NCBI GenBank assembly: GCA_037951105.1
Contig: JBAMJV010008980.1
Coordinates: 1-64,000 of the forward strand
Direction of reading: 5' to 3'
Source: Echinarachnius parma
Lineage: Eukaryota > Echinodermata > Echinoidea > Clypeasteroida > Echinarachniidae
Length of the DNA: 64,000 nt
The translations under genes were made by a program, and so were the position numbers. Numbering within the stretch: the first letter of the stretch is position 1; the number at the start of each line of letters is the position of its first letter. Below are positions 53,101-62,100 of the stretch, in pieces. The notes under the pieces were generated by a model. The model was given only the letters and a program-made list of their open reading frames with translations, did no database searches and was not told the origin of the DNA.

Positions 53101-56100
53101 CTTAATGTAAAATGTGTTGTATAATAACATACTGTATATGTATGACGACCACTGTACTTGTGTTGTATTATCTATAAGGGTACCACCATTTAATATTTAA
53201 TTCCAAATGTAATACTATTTTCATAAAAGAAAGTTAATATTTTGAGCAGTCATCAAAACAAAAAAGGTTTACAGATAAGAAAATGAAATTGGGGAAAAAA
53301 CATTACCATACTACAACATGTGTTCAGTGATCTATGTCTATGAATTACACAACCCTTTACAAAATGTGTGTCTATTTGATGTCATATTACACAGCGGTAC
53401 CCAAACAAATGATTGTGTTGTTCGTTGCCTGGCGGTCCCTTTTAAACCCTCATAACAGTCTTGCGAAACTGCCAGAAAATATCATCGAATTCTCCATGAA
53501 TTATCTAAAACTTTCGAGCATGGTAGGGTTATAACTATAAGTTTGTAATTCTATTGTGCAGGTTTTGGTAACTAAAGCTCAGCCTTATCAAAACTCCACA
53601 ATCCCCTCAACAATACATAACATTATAGGCCTACAACAAGGATTACATAAGTGTCCTTCCATAATAACTCACATACCCTCCCAATCGGACGGTTGGACCA
53701 CGCCGTGCCACATAGACTGAGCGGTATGCTAATGTCATTTGCATATAACTATGTAAGATAAACCTCCATTTACGCCGTTTATAATGTCAACATATCTGTT
53801 ACCAGTGTAGGAAGTTATGATAGGGTAGCCTACACGTATCACCTTTTCACGTTGCTTCTTTCCTTTTCCATGGATACTTTTCTTGTGAGTACCAACGATT
53901 ATAATCGGCGGGGAAGAAAGATTTGATGATATGTCTTTGACATCTGTAGGCGGCCTTGCATACGCAACGATTAGAGAGATCCATTCATGTATGAAGTCAA
54001 GGTTAGTGACAACGCTCGTAGATCCGCCTCTCGTCTGATATTGAAAGAAAAGGATAGTTTAAAGGAGAGAATAAATAAAGTATGGCACTGTATATATATA
54101 TATATATATATGAATACGTAAGTAATGTACGTTCACTTCACACACAAATTAACTGTAACATATATTAATGTAGAACAACTGATGCGTTTTTTCAGTAATG
54201 ATTCGTGATATCAAAAAGTAAAGTTACATGAATAGAAAACACCGACAAGCAGAAATATTAACATTGACGTGCCGGTCCTTGGTTTGATGAATGTCTATCA
54301 TACAAAGCGTTCTCTGGTCAATATAAATGTATTTATATTGCTAGAATGATATTGGTTCTGAAAATATTAATGTCCGTCCGGCCAACTTTCATCCATCCAT
54401 ATACTTTTCACGTATAATTCACATCATGTATGCTACTAACGTGACATCATCTGAATTCTATAGCAGTTGCCGTGGTAAAAAATAACTCCACGGTATCCAA
54501 TTTTCTACTAGATTAAGCATTGTTTTGTCGGGTGAGTTTTCAAACATTATTTGATGACAACCACATACTACGATTATTTATTTTGGCCACAAGGTTTGGA
54601 TTCTGATAAAATGTTATAACCATTGTGTTACCTTGCCAATAGTCGTGATCTTAGGATTAACGTCCTGAACAGCTTTTTCATGAAGGTCTTTGCTTAGATC
54701 AAATGCTAGGATGTACACAGCTCTCCAAGTCAGAAATACCTAAATTAAAAAAAATATATATATAAACAAACATAAATAAAACTTACGGAAGAATTCGATG
54801 CAAATTAAAATCTAAAAAGCCGCAATTGGACTTGCAGTCATAGATTATTCACAACAACCGTGAATATGCCATTGATAATCCATCGTGGATGTAGTGTGGC
54901 AAGATTGGTATAGCGCGCCTCCCAAACGGGAGATCTCGAGTTTGAAAAACGGGAGATCTCGAGTTTGAACCCGGAGTATGACCATCGCGTTTGTCCTTCA
55001 GCAAGACCATATTGCTGCGCTCTACCTGTCTACCCAGGTATATAAACGGGCCAACGGGGACCCGGTATGAAATTAATGCCTATATACAAACTTAATTATC
55101 AATGCTCATGAGCCGCTTGAAAGGAATGCTTCCCAAGGAGTGGTGCACACAACGTATGTTGGTTTGCATTGTATGCAATGAATGGGGTAATAATATAATT
55201 GTAAAGCGCTTAGGGGCCTTACCGATGATTATCAATCATAGAAGGCGCTATATAAATCTAATATTATACTGTACATAATACATGTTACGCAACCAGTGAT
55301 CAAAGTTTGAAGAGAAAGTTTAGTTTGGGTATATATAGAGGGCGCTCCAAGAAATAATTTGTTGTGAGGTAATGCACAACATAGTGTTATGAATGGAAGC
55401 GCACTTGATTTTGAATATAAAAACAAACTTCTCTTCATTAAAATCGGTTTAGAAAGAGTAGAAATATCAAATAAGTAGTTACGAACAGCCAGTCCGTGTC
55501 AACACTTAGTTCTATACTCTGTTTTATACACCTTTCCCCCATAAACGCGTAACCTGGTGCATCTGTACGCCCGGTGGATCTACGGAAACAGAGTATAGGA
55601 AAAGTTGGCAAGGCGAGGGAATTCGAGTGGATTTTCACGGCGGGCATTAGTCTTCAATATGAGTCGAATTATGGACATTGTACTCTGTGAATAACAACAT
55701 AATGAACACAGTGAGAATCCCATAGTAAAATGATAATGTGTTTCATTAGTGGGTGTATACAAAGAAAAAACAACATTGATTACAAGTGTTGTACAATAAA
55801 CTACTAAGTTTGAAGTGAAGATCTTCGGCTGACATTTGTAATTTGGTATGCAATACACGACGACGATCTGAACCTACGAGATATGTTCAACACAGTCGGT
55901 GCGCTGTCTATCACCCGCGATGGGCGGAGCTATTGCCAACTTTTCCTATACTCTGTTTCCGTACAGGTTCACCAGTCGTACAGATGCACCGGGTTACGCG
56001 TATATCAGGCCTGGCGTATATGGGGGAAAGGTGTATACAGAGTATAGAACCTAGACTAGTCAACACTAAGCACCTGCGCCGTAACGCCTGGTCTAAGACA

Positions 56101-59100
56101 ACTACATAAAGTCTATGCTAATCATGCAGCATCTACCGATATATAACAGGCCGTCAAACTTCCTTGCACCACACCCGTGAAATGTTGTAAGAATTATTGT
56201 AATACAGATAATAATCATGCGAGTGACACAAGTGACATGATTTCACATTCACCGAATAACACACTATGATATCTTCGTGTTAAATAATAAATGTGGAGAA
56301 AAATAACAACTTTGTTACTATTTTCACGGTTTGTTTGTTGAGTTGAAACATACAAACCCGATTCAATATCTTTTTACCAGAAGCCCAACAACAACGTACA
56401 AAAAAGTTGAATTTTGGCGATTTTGACAAAGTACATGTAATTGGATGCGTCAAGTGTTTCGAGCTTCTTATATTAAACAAATATACCATGCACTGAGAGC
56501 CTCTAGTTGAAATTATGGATTCCGAGGTGACAGGAAAAGCACTATGTTCTGAGGGTCGTAGACCCGAAGAACATAGTGCTTTTTCTGTCACCGAGGAATC
56601 CATAAATTCACTAGTGGCTCGAAATAGTGCATGATATATTTGTTTGATATCCTTCGCATAATCATAATCATCGCAAAAATTAATTATTTAAATTAAATTA
56701 AAGAAAAATATAAAGAAAAACAAAACATTGATCATGGAACCATCACTGCACTGACTATGTTCTGTTTGTGACACTGACCCCCTTTGCGCAATTAGTCCTA
56801 GCGCAGAGCGCGTATTGCGCTATATTTCCATTCATGGTTACGCGCCTTAACAATTAATGCGCACCCAAATGCAAAACGCGCGCATCAAAGTGAATAATTA
56901 ACCTGCTTTACAGTACGCACGTGTAATTGTATGGAGAAAATAGTTATTCATACATTACACATACAGCTAGTGCATTGCACACCGCGGCCGATTGTTAAAT
57001 GACGAATTATGTCACGACCACAGAAGGACAACGATGCACAATGTGCACCATTGTCGTAATTTTTAAATTCGAATACCGCTACGTTATACATGAAATGCAT
57101 CTCTAGAATATTCTTTGGAACTTATTGATATTCACGGGTGAAAATATGCTGTATTTCTTTTTAAATAACTCTTTGAGAAATCTCGTCGAGCATCTTTCGC
57201 AAGCTAAAACAAGATCTCTTCTCGCAGGGAAGTTTTATAACACGCATCTCTATGGGCTCAATATGATCACCCGGCGTCTATGACGTCATTCATGGAATAG
57301 CATTTACTATTCCATGAATGACGTCACGCATAGCACATTTTTCTCCATGGGCATTACTATGTTTGGTCACATGACGCTATGTAGACCAATCACTGAACAG
57401 GATTTCATTCATGTAGGATATAAACTGAAATGTTTAATAATATTTTGATATGGTCGAAATAATACAACATAAATCTCAGTAATAATTCTAGATACATACC
57501 TGATGTGTTGTGTAATATGTTTCATATCCAGCAAAATCCCAAATAGTGAAAGTGAGTTTGTTATCCTCTGTTTCAACAGAAGCTGTAGTTGCCTTATCTC
57601 GAACGAGTCTAAGGATGTCTTCGTCATGCTTTTTAGATTTTCGAGATTTCTTCTTTGGCTCAGTATCCTCTTCTAGACTTTGTCCTGGGAGATGGGCGAT
57701 TGAAATATCAGTTACACTTAAAGTGATCTATGTACTAGTAGTTCATAAGGTGTTTTTATCCAAATGAGATTTTGTTTCTGGCACCGAATTCGTAGAACTT
57801 GACACAAATTTGAACTTGACATTAAAGGCGTCATGAAAGACCGTCTAAAACAAAGACTATTCGATCTAAATCACTCTAGTTGGTATCAAATTTCCTTTAT
57901 AAAAATTGTCTATCCAGTGAAGGTAGTCTTTTCGTTTCTTGAAAATGGCTATTACCCAGATCGGATTTTTACTGTATCACCCTGTATTATATCACCTCTA
58001 TTTTACCCGTTGATTTGACTACATTATAATCTCGTTCCGGAAATTGTTTTAATTCAATCTTAAAAACTGCCATGTTTAGTAAAATATCATATTGCAAACA
58101 CCCTAACCCATTTTCATTTGTTTGTTAACATACAAGAAGAAACAAGGTAAATTAGTAGATTCGAACGGTCTTGATTGAATTTGACACTGTTAATGAAACA
58201 CGTACGATTCATTGTTTGCATTATAGGATACTAACGTTAATGAATAGTCTGAAAGTTTGAGCACGGTCGATCAAAAGGTACAACAACTATTTGGAAACAG
58301 CTGTTATTTCAACGAGTGTTTCAAATTGGCAACACACTATGGCATAGTTGTGTACAATTTCATGTATGCTTTGTACACCAAATTTCAAATTCTGTCCTTT
58401 TTCTAACAAAAGAAATGTTTTCACTTCGTTTCAGTTTAACACTTTGTAACATATATTAATACACAGCATATCAAAAGTTTGGGGAATAGACAAAAGGAAG
58501 TATGAACAAAATGGAACATATTATAATCTATGTGAAGAGCAGTCCGCAAACATATCAGAGTGCGTTTCAAATTTAATTCCCCCATATAGATAAATAGGCA
58601 TCTTCAAAGAGGCATAGATTTCTTGTTTCTTGCCCGATAATGATTTAACCTTCAGCGATTATTCCTTCTTATCTCTAAGAATCTCATATTATGGATACAA
58701 CATTTTGATTGCCGGGTTGCATTGTTCTTTAAGTGAGTAAAAGCGTACGTTAAATAAAATGGTAATATTATATGACCTATAATATAGATACTGATGTGCG
58801 ATTGGTCAAAATGCTGTCACGTGACCATCGCTACAAGGATGAGAAGCGTTATAGTTTGATTCATGACGTAAATTACGTCATACCTCTGAATATAACGTCG
58901 TTATATCCAGAGGTATGACGTAACAATAGGTATGACAATGACCAATTTTGCGCGTATTAGCATCCTGGCACGCGCAGCGTTGTCAAGCTTTCTACGGAGA
59001 TTGCGCGATCCGAAAGTAAATTTGAAAGGAAGTTTGAATAAAGGAGCATTTTGCGCAGCATTTCGATAACAACACGTCTGTTCTATAATTCTATAATTTT

Positions 59101-62100
59101 TATTTCAACACCAAATTTCTATTTATCTTGATTTGTATCTATATAGGTCATCATAATATAACAGATATTGACTTTTTCCTTCGGGAACCATATAACATTT
59201 CATTTCCCTTGGGGAGTTATATTTTTTTCTCGGAATACTTTATTCTTCCTCAGCGCTACGCGCTTCGGAAAAATATAATGTCCCTCGACAAAAATATAAC
59301 TTCCCTCGAGGATCTCAAATGTTATATTGCCCCTCTTGACAGTCAATATCTGTATAATAATACATTTATCTACACAGTACATGTTTTATGCAGAGTGTAT
59401 TCTAGGCAATCTACACTGGGCCCAAAGAGAAACTTATAATTTTTCACATGACCATATCCTAAAATCCTGGCGATGAAAATTAACCAAAATGACACACCGG
59501 ATTACTTAAATACTCTACTATAAACACATGTCCGTAACCAAGCAGTTGCCAGACTGACACAACCACAAGAAGCACTGACATGGAACAACTTCCGAGACCA
59601 CATGTCACAGTATAAGGGATAATCTGTACACTCAGAGCAGCTCTACAGGAAGAGAGGAACAACTTCCCCCAAGCCTGTATCAGCAACCTGGTGGACAGCA
59701 TCTGGTGGACAGCATGCATAGCAGATGCCCTGAATGATTCCAAGCACATGGTAGACACACCCACTATTGATGTCTGTGTTTGGGTAACTGACAATACCTT
59801 TATTTCAATTCTTGTTGACTTCCTCACCTGCCTTAAACTTTGTTGCCGAAATGTCCAGGCTGTGACATGTGATACAGCTAACGGTTCCATGCCAGTGTAT
59901 TTTTCAGTTCTGCAGGTAAGGTAACCGTTTGGATATTGACATGTCATTGGAGTAGGGTATTTAAGTAATCATGTGTGTAATTTTGGTGAATTTTGATGGA
60001 CAGATTTTCAAGATATGACCACGTGAAAAATTATAATTATTTTTTTTGGCCCAGTGTATAATGCCGATAATTGATGTAATAATTATTGGGCCTCTAACAA
60101 TCCACTTTCTTAAACAACATTTAAACAGACACCAAGAAGCCTACGTAAGGTATATTAATTTACACAAAGGAAGTAAAATATGTTGATAACTTCACCAGAT
60201 TAAGATATTTCCAATAAATTGAATTTACTTTATGCTATCAATTGGAAAGGATATATAAGTATAACACATCGATCAAGTAACTATTGTAAACGTGCTATAG
60301 CAATTTGGATTATTATTATCATTACCTTCTTGTTCTCGATTCTTTTCTTGTCGAGTAGAATCTTCAATGAACATAAACGTACATGGTAAACTGATTAATG
60401 CTAGATGTATGTAAACGTTTGCAAAGAGATTATCCAGACATTCAGTGTGTTTTGTTTGGGTAATTAATTCATTTAATCCAAGTATAAATAAGGAGCATAC
60501 AAAAAATACCGTGTTATTTAATTTAGATTAATTTAAGTGAGGAAATCGAATATATGCAACTAATATCCACATTGCAAATACGGACATTGTCACAAATCAT
60601 ATTTATAAATCATACACATTTTTGAAAATACACAAATGGTTTGTACTTTTGTTTGATTGATGATCTCTCTATTGATTAATTTTGTTAACTGATATCACAT
60701 TCACATATTTTGAAAAATATGGTTAAAACCTGAAGTGTCTGAAGGGCGCTCTCTTCTTAAATGAAAAGCAGAACCCATTACGCTCTTCTGTTACAAAATA
60801 CGCCAAAAAAGAAAGTACAAGAAAAGTGTGAAACCTCAATCGAATTGTTCGAATTTTGGCAAAGTTAAATGATCGCTTTAAGCATATTATTATAATCCGG
60901 TCTGGAAAGGAAAACTTTTGAAGGTCTGCGATTGGCTACGTTGGAAAGTGATTCTACGTAGTGATTCTAAAGTAGTGATTCTACGTTGGAAAGTTGAGTT
61001 CTGCTAAAGAGAGAAGGGTTTTGGTCAAACTTAATTTTAGTAACCAAAACCTGCACAAATACATTACAAACAAAATACTTATAACTCCGCCGTGCTCAAA
61101 AGGAATGAAAAATTACAAATGACTAAGTAAAAAAGCCTGCTATCTTTTAAACAGAGCCGTTAAAATTCAAAAGGGCGCCCTCCATTTTAACTACAATATT
61201 GTGCACAGGCCCGTAGCCAGGATTTTTCAATTGGACCTGAGACCGGCAAAAAGTTGACCTTTCTGAATTGGGGGTGTGGGGGGGGGGGGGGGGGGGGTGC
61301 GTACGTACCCAAATACTATTTGAAATGTATTTTGTTAAGAGAACCTGTTATTAAAATGTTGGACTCCAGTAAAAAGAAAACCAAAATTGATACCGGAACC
61401 AGCTCAAAGGGATAGTTGAGTTCTGGTAAAGAGATTACAATTTTGGTCAAACTGAATTTTAGTAACCAAAACATACACCATTCCATTACAAACTGATAGT
61501 TATAACTCCACCATGCTCAAAAGGAATAACAAATTACTATTGACTAAGTAAAAGCCTATTATCAAATCTATTACCAAATAAAACGCCTTCTAAAGGAATC
61601 ATGCATAGGGTTGGGGTTCGTGATGAGTGTAACGCATACGTTTGCTACAAGCATATATTATTTATTAGTTTCATTTCATTTTCAATACTAATAATTGTAT
61701 GACTTATCATGAGCATTTCCCTAAATGTTCATGAAAACCATCATCCGTTATCGCTCGTGCTTACGTAGGCTACTATTTGACAAACTGATCGCTTTTCGCG
61801 AAATGGCCCTTGAACATGATTTCGCCATGAACGCGCCATCTACATACCAAACACGTCATGATTGAATGCGAATTTTATAACGAATCTATTACAATCAAAT
61901 AGTACATTACCCGATTCATGTTGTGCTGTTTGCTCAGAAGTCTCATCCACCATGGCCATGTGTTCGATATTTCCTGCATATGGGATTTTGATTAACATAT
62001 TACACATTCCATAACCTAAGAGTAAGTGGTGCAAAACGTGGGCAGTAGCACATTTCCTTTCCAAGATGTGTATACGTCAGTGCCAGCAAATTCCCAGAAC

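Noticed and set aside
59480-59947. 155-codon minus-strand open frame
   Set aside because: It lies wholly inside the TA-flanked Tc1 remnant, and the plus strand carries the transposase tail, so the minus frame is a shadow.
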